Below, piece by piece: positions 1 through 7,312 of a DNA stretch of 19,921 bases (the stretch's first letter is position 1; each line of letters starts with the position of its first letter). The stretch lies in contig CAZVCJ010000070.1 of assembly GCA_964625745.1 (NCBI GenBank), positions 1-19,921 of the forward strand, in the 5' to 3' direction. The translations under genes were made by a program, and so were the position numbers. Below the pieces are notes generated by a model. It saw only the letters and a list, made by a program, of their open reading frames with translations, was not told where the DNA came from and made no database searches. The DNA is from CAZVCJ01 sp964625745. Its GTDB lineage: Bacteria > Chloroflexota > Anaerolineae > VGOG01.

Positions 1-79
1 AAGCGGCTGGAATAGCCAATATCCAATAGCTAATAGCCGATGTGCAGATGTTGGAGATTCGATATTGGAGATTGGGGGT

Positions 80-189
80 AACTGCTCAGCCTGTGTCATT
101 GCGAGGAGCGCTTTTTGCGACGAAGCAATCTCCTCCTTGCGGCTTGGGGATTGCTTCGCTTCGCTCGCAATGACAGCCTGAGTAGTCAC
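80..189. repeat. MITE-like nested palindromic repeat (family A, copy 1)
   Basis: The outer arms are inverted: CTCAGCCTGTGTCATTGCGA near 85 matches, in reverse complement, CGCAATGACAGCCTGAG near 164-180. The inner arms CGAAGCAATCTCC (121-133) and GGGGATTGCTTCG (146-158) also pair. The element is flanked by a perfect 10-bp direct repeat, GATTGGGGGT, at 70-79 and 190-199, which looks like a target-site duplication. No transposase is encoded, so it would be non-autonomous. A second copy of the family lies at 14653-14759. The right-hand flank also supplies the ribosome binding site of the next gene. Confidence 0.75.
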
Positions 190-203
190 GATTGGGGGTG
201 AAC

Positions 204-1652
204 ATGACAGCAGATGAGATTTTGGCCTTGCTGCAACGGGGCAAGGGACAGGAGATAGACTTTGAGGCCGAGAGGGCTTCGGCTCGCACATTGGCGGAAT
301 CTCTCGTGGCCCTGGCCAACGCCAGCGGCGGCGTGGTTCTGGTGGGCGTTGACCCTAGATCGGCCAGGCCGCCAGGGCTGAAAGACGCCGAGACGGCTCG
401 CGACAAGGCTCTGGAGGCGGCTTTTCTTACCGAGCCTCCCCTCATCATCCCTTTGCCAGAGGTGGTGACCGTGGGCGACAAGGACATCCTGATCATCACC
501 GTCCCCCCAGGGCTGCCCCACGTCTACAGCTTGCGTGGAAAGTACCTGATCCGCGTTGGCGCTCAGAACGAGCCTCTGGCTCCGGAAATGCTGCGTCGGT
601 TGATTATCGAGCGAGGTGAGGTGAGCTTCGAATCCCGCATCCTTCCTGGCGCCACGCTCGCCGACATAGACTGGGCTAAAGCGGAGAGATACCTGGCCTC
701 ACTGGAGGGGATGAGCGCGGTTACTGTTGAAGAGGCCCTGCACAACCGTGGTTGTCTGGTGACGCCCCCCCTTTCTCCCCCCCCAAGTGGGGGGCAGCCC
801 TCCCTTCCTCCCCCCCAAAGTTGGGGGGGAAAGAGGGGGGGCTATCAGCCAACCAACGCTGGCATACTTCTGTTTGGTATCCAACCTGAGCGCTTCGTGA
901 AGTCCAGCGAGATCATCGTGGTCCGCTATGCTGGGCGGGAGATGAGCGACGAATTCATGCGGGAGGATATCAGAGGAACTCTGCCCGACCAGATCCGCCG
1001 CGCCGAGGCTTTCCTGGTCAGCAACATGAAGCGCGGAGTTCGCCTGGTGAGCCTGGAGAGGGAGGAGCAGGTAGAGTATCCCGTCAAAGCCGTGCGCGAG
1101 GCCATCGTCAACGCCGTGGCCCACCGCGATTACAGCATCCGAGGCGACGAGATACGCGTCTTCATGTTCAGCGACCGCATCGAGTTCTACAGTCCAGGCC
1201 GCCTGCCAGGCCACGTGACCGTGGACAACATCGTCGAGGAGAGGTTCTCCCGCAACGAGGTCATCGTCCAGGTGTTGGCCGACATGGGCTTCATCGAGCA
1301 CCTGGGCTACGGCATTGATCGCATGATCAAACTGATGCGGGATTACGGGCTGCCGGCCCCGCGTTTCCAGGAGACGGCGGGCGGATTCCGCGTCATCCTC
1401 TACGGGCATGGGGAGGAGCTGGTAGGCGAGGAGATAGACCGAGGACGCTGGTCCCACCTGGACCTGAGCGAGCGCCAGGAGAAGGCCCTGACCTACCTGC
1501 TGGAAAAAGGCCGCATCACCAACCGCGAGTACCAGGAACTCAGCTCTGAGGTCAGCTCCGAAACCATCCGGCGAGACCTGGCCGACCTGGTGAACAAGAA
1601 CGTGCTGTTGAAGATAGGCAGGAAGCGGGCAACTTATTACATTTTTAAGTGA
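204..1652 (+). CDS. AlbA_2 (Schlafen AAA_4)-type ATP-binding regulator with C-terminal winged helix
   Basis: Probably a DNA-binding regulator of the family often annotated 'putative DNA binding domain / transcriptional regulator' or RecG-like; its target is unknown. Domains: residues about 5-125 form the AlbA_2 region (GKGQEIDFE near the start, NASGGVVLVGV, then GKYLIRVGAQN). Residues about 220-400 form a GHKL-like ATPase region with the N-box-like REAIVNAVAHRDY, SPGRLPG and LGYGIDRM. The last about 65 residues look like a winged helix (TNREYQEL, SSETIRRDLADLV). I chose ATG 204 because GGGGGTGA lies just upstream; in-frame TTG 192 and GTG 198 are alternatives. A proline/glycine-rich stretch at residues about 187-213 is translated from an inserted C/G hairpin repeat (763-841) and interrupts the strand leading into QPTNAGILLFG. 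The reading frame is intact. The family call is firm; the biological role is not. Confidence 0.85.
   Translation: MTADEILALLQRGKGQEIDFEAERASARTLAESLVALANASGGVVLVGVDPRSARPPGLKDAETARDKALEAAFLTEPPLIIPLPEVVTVGDKDILIITVPPGLPHVYSLRGKYLIRVGAQNEPLAPEMLRRLIIERGEVSFESRILPGATLADIDWAKAERYLASLEGMSAVTVEEALHNRGCLVTPPLSPPPSGGQPSLPPPQSWGGKRGGYQPTNAGILLFGIQPERFVKSSEIIVVRYAGREMSDEFMREDIRGTLPDQIRRAEAFLVSNMKRGVRLVSLEREEQVEYPVKAVREAIVNAVAHRDYSIRGDEIRVFMFSDRIEFYSPGRLPGHVTVDNIVEERFSRNEVIVQVLADMGFIEHLGYGIDRMIKLMRDYGLPAPRFQETAGGFRVILYGHGEELVGEEIDRGRWSHLDLSERQEKALTYLLEKGRITNREYQELSSEVSSETIRRDLADLVNKNVLLKIGRKRATYYIFK
763..841. repeat. C/G-rich palindromic element inserted in frame in the AlbA_2 gene (family B)
   Basis: C-tracts (CCCCCCCTTTCTCCCCCCCC, then CCCTCCCTTCCTCCCCCCC) alternate with matching G-tracts (TGGGGGG, then TTGGGGGGGAAAGAGGGGGG), so the segment can fold into one or two hairpins. 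It encodes a low-complexity Pro/Ser/Gly/Lys stretch absent from the surrounding domain pattern. Elements with the same arms lie in mfd at 4087-4160 and 4348-4426. Confidence 0.8.
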
Positions 1653-1666
1653 AGGGGTAACGAGTC

Positions 1667-1733
1667 ACGAGGAACGAGGCAGCGAGGAATGAGGCAACGA
1701 GGAATGAGGCGATGAGGAACGAGGCAACGAGGA
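1667..1733 (+). repeat. 15-nt tandem repeat, about 4.5 copies
   Basis: Units run 1667-1681, 1682-1696, 1697-1711, 1712-1726 and a partial 1727-1733. The pattern is RYGAGGAAYGAGGCR (ACGAGGAACGAGGCA in the first copy). Copies differ at one to three positions. It starts 14 nt after the stop of the AlbA_2 gene. No hairpin and no function is evident. Confidence 0.85.
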
Positions 1734-1785
1734 GACCTGGAAGCTCAAAACTCTAGCTTCCAACCTCCAACTTCCAATTTCCAGA

Positions 1786-1889
1786 ATATCCCACATATCA
1801 CACAACCTGGCGCCAATATCCCACAGATATCCCACGAATCCCACAGTCTAACGCTCGTATCGCACAAATATCCCACGAATCCCACAGCA
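1786..1889. repeat. Direct repeats built on ATATCCCAC / GAATCCCACAG
   Basis: ATATCCCAC occurs near 1787, 1817, 1826 and 1868, and CACGAATCCCACAG occurs twice (about 1832-1845 and 1874-1887). A preceding stretch, 1757-1785, repeats short CTTCCAACCTCCAA-like units. This is degenerate repetitive DNA in a gene-free stretch; nothing codes convincingly. Confidence 0.6.
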
Positions 1890-1908
1890 AAGCTTGAGTA
1901 ACTTCGTA

Positions 1909-2020
1909 GGTGGGACTCCCCAACTCGTTAGGGGTGTTTCGGTCTGCAAGCTGACCCTGTTGTGGGGACACCCCGAACAAGTTCGAGACTCCGGCGCTCC
2001 GCGGTGGGGATCCGTCCCAC
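1909..2020. repeat. Large nested inverted repeat in the gene-free stretch 1653-2123
   Basis: GTGGGAC (1910-1916) pairs with GTCCCAC (2014-2020), and TCCCCA (1917-1922) with TGGGGA (2005-2010) across a 3-nt bulge. Further in, GGGGTGT (1931-1937) pairs with ACACCCC (1968-1974), with flanking AACTCGTT / AACAAGTT partly paired. The tip contains GGTC (1941-1944) and GACC (1952-1955). Such an extended fold fits a MITE-type repeat or a structured RNA; there is no T-tract to call it a terminator. Open frames across it are repeat-derived. Confidence 0.6.
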
Positions 2021-2123
2021 AGCACAATGTTTTTCAACAAAGCTCTCAATACGTCGCTACGCTCCTACTCGACCGTCGCTCTCGCCCAACGCCTGACCTG
2101 GGAAAGATTTGCGTCGTCGTGCA

Positions 2124-5100
2124 CTAGTCCGCTAAATCCCGCCAGTCCGTTGTTCCCCTCTCCCGAACCCGCCCCATCGTCTCTAGCACCCTGGCCAAAT
2201 CCTTCCGCCAAACATCTCCCTTCTGGCGAAGCGGCAGCCAGAGCTGGCGCCGGCTCACTCGGGCTCGGTCGCTCAGGTGTTTCTCCAGTTGTTTGCGCTC
2301 CAGGTCCCTGTCGGTGCTGATGACGACTTGCCCCTCTCGAACGGAGATACCTCGCACCTCGGCGTTTAGAGCGAGCACCTTGAGGCGCAGTTGGTAGAGC
2401 AAATTGGCGGTGGCCTCGGGTAGGCTGCCGAAGCGATCTTGCAACTCGCGCTCCATGTCCTCGATTTCGTCCATCGAGACCAGGCCCGCCATGCGGCGGT
2501 AGAGCCGCAGCCGCAGGGGGGGATGGGGCACGTAATCCCTGGGGATGAAGGCCGGCAGGGGCAGGTCAATGGTGACGGAGGGCGCAAGTGGGGCCGATAG
2601 GGGTGAAGATCGCCGAAGGTCTCCGACCGAGGCGAAAGGCTCCTGTTTGAGGTTCTGCACCGCCTGGGCCAGGAGGCGGCAGTAGAGGTCGAAGCCCACG
2701 GCCGCGATGTGACCGTGCTGCCGAGTGCCAAGTAAGTCCCCGGCTCCGCGAATCTCCAGGTCGCGCATGGCTATGCCGAACCCGGCCCCCAGCTCGCTGG
2801 CCTCCAGGATGGTCTGCAAACGCTGGCGGGCTGTGTCGGTCAGGCGGTGGGGATGGTCGTACAGGAAGTAGGCATAGGCCCGACGAGCGCCCCGCCCCAC
2901 CCGGCCGCGCAACTGGTAGAGGTCGGCCAGGCCGAACAGATTGGCGCGGTTGATGATCAGGGTGTTGGCGTTGGGGATGTCCAGGCCGCTCTCGATGATA
3001 GAAGTGCAGACCAGGACGTCTATTTTGCCTGCTGCGAAATCTAGCATCACCTGTTCTAATTGCTTCTCAGGCATCTGGCCGTGGCCGATGGCCAGGGTAG
3101 CTTCGGGCACTAAACGCTCCAGTCGCTGGGCGACTGGACGGATGCTTTGTACGCGGTTGTGTACGAAATAAACCTGTCCGCCGCGGTCCAATTCCCGCAG
3201 GATGGCCTTGCGGATGAGGGTCTCGTCGTACTCGCCTACGTGGGTCTTGACGGGAAGCCGCTCTTCCGGCGGGGTATCAACGGTGCTCATGTCCCGCACC
3301 CCCGTCAGTGACATGTAGAGAGTGCGGGGTATGGGCGTGGCGGTGAGGGTGAGGACGTCCACCTCCTTGCGCATCTGCTTGAGTCTTTCCTTGTGGGTCA
3401 CGCCGAAGCGCTGCTCCTCGTCTATGATGAGCAGACCCAGGTCTTTGAAGGCCACGTCCTTTTGAATCAGACGGTGGGTGCCGATGACGATGTCCATCGT
3501 CCCCGCCTGTAGCTTACTCAGGATCTTGCCCTGCTCTCGCCGCGATCTGAAGCGAGAGAGCATCTCCACCTCGACGGGGAAGGGCTTGAGTCGCTCCTGA
3601 AAGGTGGTGTAGTGCTGCTGGGCCAGTACGGTGGTGGGTACCAGGACGGCAACTTGCTTATTGTCCATCACTGCCTTGAAAGCCGCCCGCAGGGCCACCT
3701 CGGTCTTGCCGTAGCCCACGTCGCCGCAGATGAGCCGGTCCATCGGCTTGGATTTCTCCATGTCGGCTTTGATCTCTTCAATAGCTCGTAGTTGATCCTC
3801 GGTCTCGATGTAGGGGAAGGATGCCTCCAGATCGGCTTGCCAGGGGTGGTCGGGAGGAAAGGCGTGGCCCGGTACGACCTCCCGCGCTGCGTAGAGCTCC
3901 AGGAGGTCCCGCGCGATGTCTTCCACCGCCCGTTTGGCCTGGGCCTTGACTCGTGCCCAATCTGCTGCCCCCAGGCGGTGGAGTCTGGGCGCGCGATCGG
4001 TCGCGCCCACGTAGCGGCTGAGGCGGTCTGCCTGGTGAATGGGCACGTACAGCTTGTCGCCCCCGTCGTACTCGACCTCCAGATACTCCCGCCTCACCCC
4101 CTCTTTCACCCCCAAAGCGGTGTCCTGAGCTTGTCGAAGGGTTGGGGGGGATGAAGGAGGGGCGAGGGTCAGCTCAATCAGGCCGCGAAAGATGCCGATG
4201 CCGTGCTCAATGTGCACCACGTAATCGTCGGGCGCCATGTCGGCGAAGAAAGCCTCTGGAGTTGCCGCCCGCGGTCGGCGTGCGCGGCGGGGCAGGGGCC
4301 TCGACCAACCGAAGATCTCCGCATCCGTCTGCAAGCAGCACGTTGCTTGCTGCCCCCCCCTTCCATCCTCCCCAGCCCTTCGACCTTGCCCAGGGCAAGC
4401 TTGGGGGGAAAAAAGGAGGGGCAGCAGCGTCCAGCCCTCGGCCAGGGTGCCCTGCACGATGGTCAGACTGCGCAGCGGGGGCAAAACCCTGAGGGTCTCC
4501 GAGACCCTTGGGGTTTGTGTGTAGACTTCTCGCTCGCCCCACAGCGCGGCCAGGCGTTGGGCCTGACGGCTCACCACCACGATCCGCTGACCCTCGTGGA
4601 GCATCCTGCGCCAGTCGTCCAGCACTTGCTTGAGCCGTCCGCCATAGCGGGCACCTGGGGTAAAGAGTCGGGTCAGGGGCTGTTCCTCCTCGCCGTCGTA
4701 TCCCAGCACCAGGGGATGTCTGTCCAGCAATGCCTCCTGTAGCTCGTCCCAGGTGAAGTAGGGAATGGGGAGCCCGCTGGGCAATTCCCCCGCTTCGAGC
4801 AGGGTCTTCTGAAGCTCCAGCGCGCTGGCCTCCAGGTCGGCCATAGATGCTGCCAACTCGGTCAGGTCATCAACGACCAATAATCCCTCGGGAGGGAGGA
4901 AGTCTATGAGGTTCCCCGGCTGGGAGTAGAGATGGGGAATGTAGAACTCCAGGCCCGTGAAGTGCTGGCCTTCCTGCAGGGCTGCGAGGTTGGCCTCGAA
5001 TTCGGCTGCCGCCGATTCGTGACAGGCTGAGAGGTCCAATTGGGCCGCTCGCTGAGCTGGCAGCGGGCCATGTTGGAGCAGGGCCTCGCTGGCTGGAACC

Positions 5101-5819
5101 AGGGTGAACGAGGGTACCTTCTCCTGGGAGCGCTGGGTGTCCGGCTCGAAGAGGCGCAGGGACTCGATCTCGTTTCCGAAGAGCTCAATGCGCACCGGCT
5201 GCGCGCTGTGGGGAGGGAAGACATCGATGATCCCGCCCCGCCGGCTGAAGGTGCCCGGCTCCTGGACGAGGTTGGCCGGTTCGTAGCCCAGGGAGACCCA
5301 GTGGGCCAGCATCTTCTCCAGGGAGATGGGCTGGCCCTGCCGCAAGGTATGTACGCCAGCCTGGAACTCGCCCACGGGTATGGTTTTCTGCATCAAAGCG
5401 CGGGCTGAGGCGATGATAATAGGGGGAAGGGTGCTTTGTTCCTGCCACTGTAACAGCCTGGTCAGGCCCCGGAGGCGTTGCTGGATGGTCTCGGTGTTCC
5501 AGGCGATGTGTTCATAGGGCAGGGCGTCAGGCTCAGGAAAAAGCAGCACGCTCTCCGGCCTGGCTGACCAGAGGCGCAATTGCCCGTGGAGTTGGTTGGC
5601 CTGCTCTGGTCGGGCCGTCACCACCACCAGAGGTCTGGCCAGGTCCCGCTGTAGGGCAGCGATGAGGTAGGGCCGCGCCGAGGACAGCAGGCTGAGGGTT
5701 AGGGGATAGGGTAGAGGTCGTTGGATCGTATCCTGGGCCGTCAATCCCTCGATCAGCTCACGATAGCTGGGTATGGTTTCGATGAGGGAGAGCAGGCCCG
5801 ACAAATTCAGTTCGTTCAC
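2124..5819 (-). CDS. mfd: Transcription-repair coupling factor Mfd
   Basis: DNA translocase that displaces RNA polymerase stalled at lesions and recruits UvrA. All landmarks are present: the UvrB-homology N-terminal module with FSRRGGIIDVFPP (191-203), the RNA-polymerase-interaction region around residues 578-605, helicase motif I GDVGYGKTEV (699-708), the DEEQ box (800-803), TATPIPRT (826-833), the helicase C domain with QLRGRVGR (969-976), and the C-terminal TRCF domain. The start is GTG 5819, with AAAGGA upstream. At 1231 residues it exceeds the roughly 1150 usual for the family; the excess is explained by three in-frame repeat-derived inserts at residues about 465-491, 553-576 and 1061-1071, all at domain junctions. 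It lies 53 nt downstream of pth on the same strand, the order seen in Bacillus, and is probably cotranscribed. The frame is unbroken, so the protein is likely functional. Confidence 0.97.
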   Translation of the reverse strand: MNELNLSGLLSLIETIPSYRELIEGLTAQDTIQRPLPYPLTLSLLSSARPYLIAALQRDLARPLVVVTARPEQANQLHGQLRLWSARPESVLLFPEPDALPYEHIAWNTETIQQRLRGLTRLLQWQEQSTLPPIIIASARALMQKTIPVGEFQAGVHTLRQGQPISLEKMLAHWVSLGYEPANLVQEPGTFSRRGGIIDVFPPHSAQPVRIELFGNEIESLRLFEPDTQRSQEKVPSFTLVPASEALLQHGPLPAQRAAQLDLSACHESAAAEFEANLAALQEGQHFTGLEFYIPHLYSQPGNLIDFLPPEGLLVVDDLTELAASMADLEASALELQKTLLEAGELPSGLPIPYFTWDELQEALLDRHPLVLGYDGEEEQPLTRLFTPGARYGGRLKQVLDDWRRMLHEGQRIVVVSRQAQRLAALWGEREVYTQTPRVSETLRVLPPLRSLTIVQGTLAEGWTLLPLLFSPQACPGQGRRAGEDGRGGQQATCCLQTDAEIFGWSRPLPRRARRPRAATPEAFFADMAPDDYVVHIEHGIGIFRGLIELTLAPPSSPPTLRQAQDTALGVKEGVRREYLEVEYDGGDKLYVPIHQADRLSRYVGATDRAPRLHRLGAADWARVKAQAKRAVEDIARDLLELYAAREVVPGHAFPPDHPWQADLEASFPYIETEDQLRAIEEIKADMEKSKPMDRLICGDVGYGKTEVALRAAFKAVMDNKQVAVLVPTTVLAQQHYTTFQERLKPFPVEVEMLSRFRSRREQGKILSKLQAGTMDIVIGTHRLIQKDVAFKDLGLLIIDEEQRFGVTHKERLKQMRKEVDVLTLTATPIPRTLYMSLTGVRDMSTVDTPPEERLPVKTHVGEYDETLIRKAILRELDRGGQVYFVHNRVQSIRPVAQRLERLVPEATLAIGHGQMPEKQLEQVMLDFAAGKIDVLVCTSIIESGLDIPNANTLIINRANLFGLADLYQLRGRVGRGARRAYAYFLYDHPHRLTDTARQRLQTILEASELGAGFGIAMRDLEIRGAGDLLGTRQHGHIAAVGFDLYCRLLAQAVQNLKQEPFASVGDLRRSSPLSAPLAPSVTIDLPLPAFIPRDYVPHPPLRLRLYRRMAGLVSMDEIEDMERELQDRFGSLPEATANLLYQLRLKVLALNAEVRGISVREGQVVISTDRDLERKQLEKHLSDRARVSRRQLWLPLRQKGDVWRKDLARVLETMGRVRERGTTDWRDLAD
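2608..2639. repeat. Palindromic repeat within mfd (family C, copy 1)
   Basis: The core TCGCCGAAGGTCTCCGACCG continues to GAGGCGAAAGG. GGTC/GACC and TCGCC/GGCGA arms can pair. The copy at 12555-12586 matches at 29 of 32 positions in the same orientation, although it lies outside any gene. In mfd it encodes FASVGDLRRSS, in the linker between the helicase part and the TRCF domain. Confidence 0.8.
4087..4160. repeat. C/G-arm palindromic element within mfd (family B with nested CTTGTCGAAG core)
   Basis: The arm CCCCCTCTTTCACCCCCAAA (about 4097-4116) pairs with TTGGGGGGGATGAAGGAGGG (4142-4161). Between them lies CCTGAGCTTGTCGAAGGG (4124-4141), identical to 14687-14704. Translated on the minus strand it reads PPSSPPTLRQAQD followed by TALGVKEG, just before the RNA-polymerase-interaction domain of Mfd. 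Confidence 0.85.
4348..4426. repeat. C/G-arm palindromic element within mfd (family B, second site)
   Basis: The outer ends TGCTGCCCC (4348-4356) and GGGGCAGCA (4418-4426) are a perfect 9-bp inverted pair. Inside them are the C-rich/G-rich arms CCCCCTTCCATCCTCCCCAG and TTGGGGGGAAAAAAGGAGGG, and a centre with CTTGCCC AGGGCAAG. The minus-strand translation is a Gly/Arg/Gln/Cys-rich stretch between EGWTLLPLL and TDAEIFGW, which are normally close together in Mfd. Confidence 0.85.
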
Positions 5820-5872
5820 GCCAGGTCCTTTCCAGACACCTCCAGGGGCCGATCGAGTGATCCGCCTCTGAG

Positions 5873-6475
5873 TCAGTTGTACCTGTTCATGGCGGCCTCG
5901 ACGCCTTCCGTTAGCCAGAGCTCGACGGCGGAAACGACTTTCTCGTAGACCACATCAATAGTGATCCGCTCGTCGAGGGTGAAGTCGTCCAGGACGTAGT
6001 CCACGGGGTCGCCGTGAGTTGGGCGGCCTGTGCCCACCCGCAAACGGGGGAAGCCGTTGGCGCCCAGGTGTTCGATGATTGATTTCATCCCCTTGTGCCC
6101 ACCAGACCCGCCCTCGGGGCGCAGGCGGATTCTGCCCAGCGGCAGGTCCAGGTCGTCGTAGATCACCAGGATGCTTTCGGGGGGTACTTTGTAGAAGCGA
6201 GCCATCCGCTCCACCGCGTCGCCGCTGAGGTTCATGAAGGTCTGGGGCTTGGCCAGGATGACTTTGAGGCCGGCGATCTCGCCCTGAGCCAGCAGTGCCT
6301 TGTGCTTTCGCTGGCTGAACGACAGACCCCAGGCTTCGGCCAGACGGTCGAGGCACTGAAAGCCGACGTTGTGCCTGTTGCCGGCATACTTTCGGCCAGG
6401 GTTGCCCAAACCAACGATGAGCCTGGCTATGCTGGGTTCACCCTTTCGCCACAAACGACTGAAAACTTGAGTCAT
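5873..6475 (-). CDS. pth: Peptidyl-tRNA hydrolase
   Basis: Cleaves the ester bond of peptidyl-tRNAs released from stalled ribosomes, recycling tRNA in the cytoplasm. Family motifs: LIVGLGNPG with Asn25, NRHNVGF with the catalytic His35, the IYDDLDLPLG segment with the conserved Asp, and GGSGGHKGMKSI. The length of 200 residues is usual. The ATG at 6475 has only a weak ribosome binding site and adds about 15 residues ahead of the conserved IARLIVGLGNPG. A purine-rich AAAGGGTGA lies ahead of codon 16 (ATA), so the true start may be further in, but no standard start codon is there. The leader upstream contains a long hairpin (6486-6531). It is followed by mfd on the same strand. Confidence 0.96.
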   Translation of the reverse strand: MTQVFSRLWRKGEPSIARLIVGLGNPGRKYAGNRHNVGFQCLDRLAEAWGLSFSQRKHKALLAQGEIAGLKVILAKPQTFMNLSGDAVERMARFYKVPPESILVIYDDLDLPLGRIRLRPEGGSGGHKGMKSIIEHLGANGFPRLRVGTGRPTHGDPVDYVLDDFTLDERITIDVVYEKVVSAVELWLTEGVEAAMNRYN

Positions 6476-6485
6476 CTACGTATTC

Positions 6486-6531
6486 CGTAAAACGTAAAAC
6501 GTGATGCGTGATTTACGTTTCACGTTTTACG
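6486..6531. repeat. 17-bp-arm inverted repeat in the pth leader
   Basis: CGTAAAACGTAAAACGT (6486-6502) pairs with ACGTTTCACGTTTTACG (6515-6531) with one mismatch and a 12-nt loop. The unit CGTAAAACGT is itself repeated. It fills most of the 61-nt gap between the surface-protein gene and pth. No U-tract follows, so a repeat element or mRNA processing/stability hairpin is likelier than an intrinsic terminator. Confidence 0.75.
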
Positions 6532-6536
6532 TCTCC

Positions 6537-7220
6537 TCAGAACTGCGCTATCAGCCACGAGATAAGTTGCCGCAAAATGATTATTATGGCCATCAGCAGG
6601 AACAAGCCCATGGCTCCACCTGCTCCATAGAGCAGAGCTTTACCTAACCCTTGGGCAGTGATGTTGAGTCCGGTTTCTGCTTCCGGCTCTGGTGTGACCC
6701 CGGCCGGCCCAGGGGTTGAGGTGGGTCTGGGGGTGGATGTTGGTGGCTGCTCAATGATCACTGTGGGTGTGGGGGGCAGGGGAGTGCGGGTGGCTGCCGG
6801 GGTTGGTGTTGCCGTCTCCGTCGCCGTCGGCTGGGCGTTGACCACCGATATCTGGCGCACGTAATACTCGTCGTAGTTGCCGTCCGCACGAACAACCCTG
6901 AGTCGCAGGCTGTAGGTCCCATCGGGCGCCAAGGAGGTGTCCCAGGTTTCCAATCGCCCATCGGTGACCTGCACTTCGTGGAGCCCCAGAAGCTGCCACT
7001 GATCGGTGGGGTTAGGCTCCGGCGCAAAATAGACCTCGTATTTCCAGAAGTTGGGATGGGTGGCTGTGCCTTTGATGACCAGCAGGCCGCGCACCACATC
7101 GCGATCCTGAGGAGAGGTGATGGCCGCTCCTTGCTGCAGCGGAGCAGCCTCGAGGCTCGCGAACGAGGGTTCCACAAAAAGGACTGCCAACAAACAGAGA
7201 GCTAAAACATTTTTGTTCAT
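6537..7220 (-). CDS. Secreted, membrane-anchored surface protein with Ig-like domain and PT-rich stalk
   Basis: Function unknown; the architecture is that of an extracellular protein tethered by its C-terminus. Residues 1 to about 26 are a signal peptide (MNKN, then LALCLLAVLFVEPSFAS). Residues about 33-128 resemble a bacterial Ig-like domain (ITSPQDRDVVRGLLVIKGTA, later GTYSLRLRVV). Residues about 130-182 are a Pro/Thr/Ser-rich stalk, and residues about 196-216 are a hydrophobic membrane segment followed by a short tail. There is no LPxTG motif. The start is ATG 7220, chosen for the strong GGGAGG eight nt upstream; an upstream in-frame start at 7322 would place 34 extra residues before the signal peptide and across the promoter. 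It is first in the leftward run with pth and mfd, with its own promoter at 7252-7280. Confidence 0.8.
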   Translation of the reverse strand: MNKNVLALCLLAVLFVEPSFASLEAAPLQQGAAITSPQDRDVVRGLLVIKGTATHPNFWKYEVYFAPEPNPTDQWQLLGLHEVQVTDGRLETWDTSLAPDGTYSLRLRVVRADGNYDEYYVRQISVVNAQPTATETATPTPAATRTPLPPTPTVIIEQPPTSTPRPTSTPGPAGVTPEPEAETGLNITAQGLGKALLYGAGGAMGLFLLMAIIIILRQLISWLIAQF

Positions 7221-7251
7221 CTGAATTCCTCCCAGGTCTTGTTCCGCCTTA

Positions 7252-7280
7252 AGTTTAGCACAAAAAGGCCCTAAAGACAA
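7252..7280 (-). promoter_or_regulatory. Sigma-70-type promoter of the surface protein-pth-mfd run
   Basis: On the minus strand TTGTCT (7275-7280) and TAAACT (7252-7257) are 17 nt apart, with TGC just before the -10 as in an extended -10. The expected transcription start is near 7245, giving a leader of about 25 nt to ATG 7220. Confidence 0.65.
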
Positions 7281-7292
7281 GACCAGTAGTTC

Positions 7293-7307
7293 AGACTTCG
7301 GAAGTCT
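7293..7307. promoter_or_regulatory. Palindrome between two divergent promoters, candidate operator
   Basis: AGACTTCGGAAGTCT is a perfect 7-bp inverted repeat around one central base. It lies 12 nt from one -35 box (7275-7280) and 5 nt from the other (7313-7318), a position from which one regulator could control both. The same 15-mer, in reverse complement, is at 11793-11807 in the leader of the TPR lipoprotein gene. It could instead be a dispersed repeat fragment. Confidence 0.45.
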
Positions 7308-7312
7308 CATTA

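Noticed and set aside
699..1457. 252-residue minus-strand open frame across the AlbA_2 gene
   Set aside because: Antisense shadow with no recognisable domain; it also translates the C/G repeat.
1798..2320. Small open frames in the gene-free stretch (minus 1798-2049, plus 1894-2127 and 2027-2320)
   Set aside because: They are translations of repeats or run into the 3' end of mfd; there is no ribosome binding site and no protein-like pattern.
3778..4742. Overlapping alternative frames inside mfd that might indicate a frameshift at the repeat inserts
   Set aside because: The mfd frame is continuous through all three inserts with conserved motifs on both sides, so no frameshift is needed.
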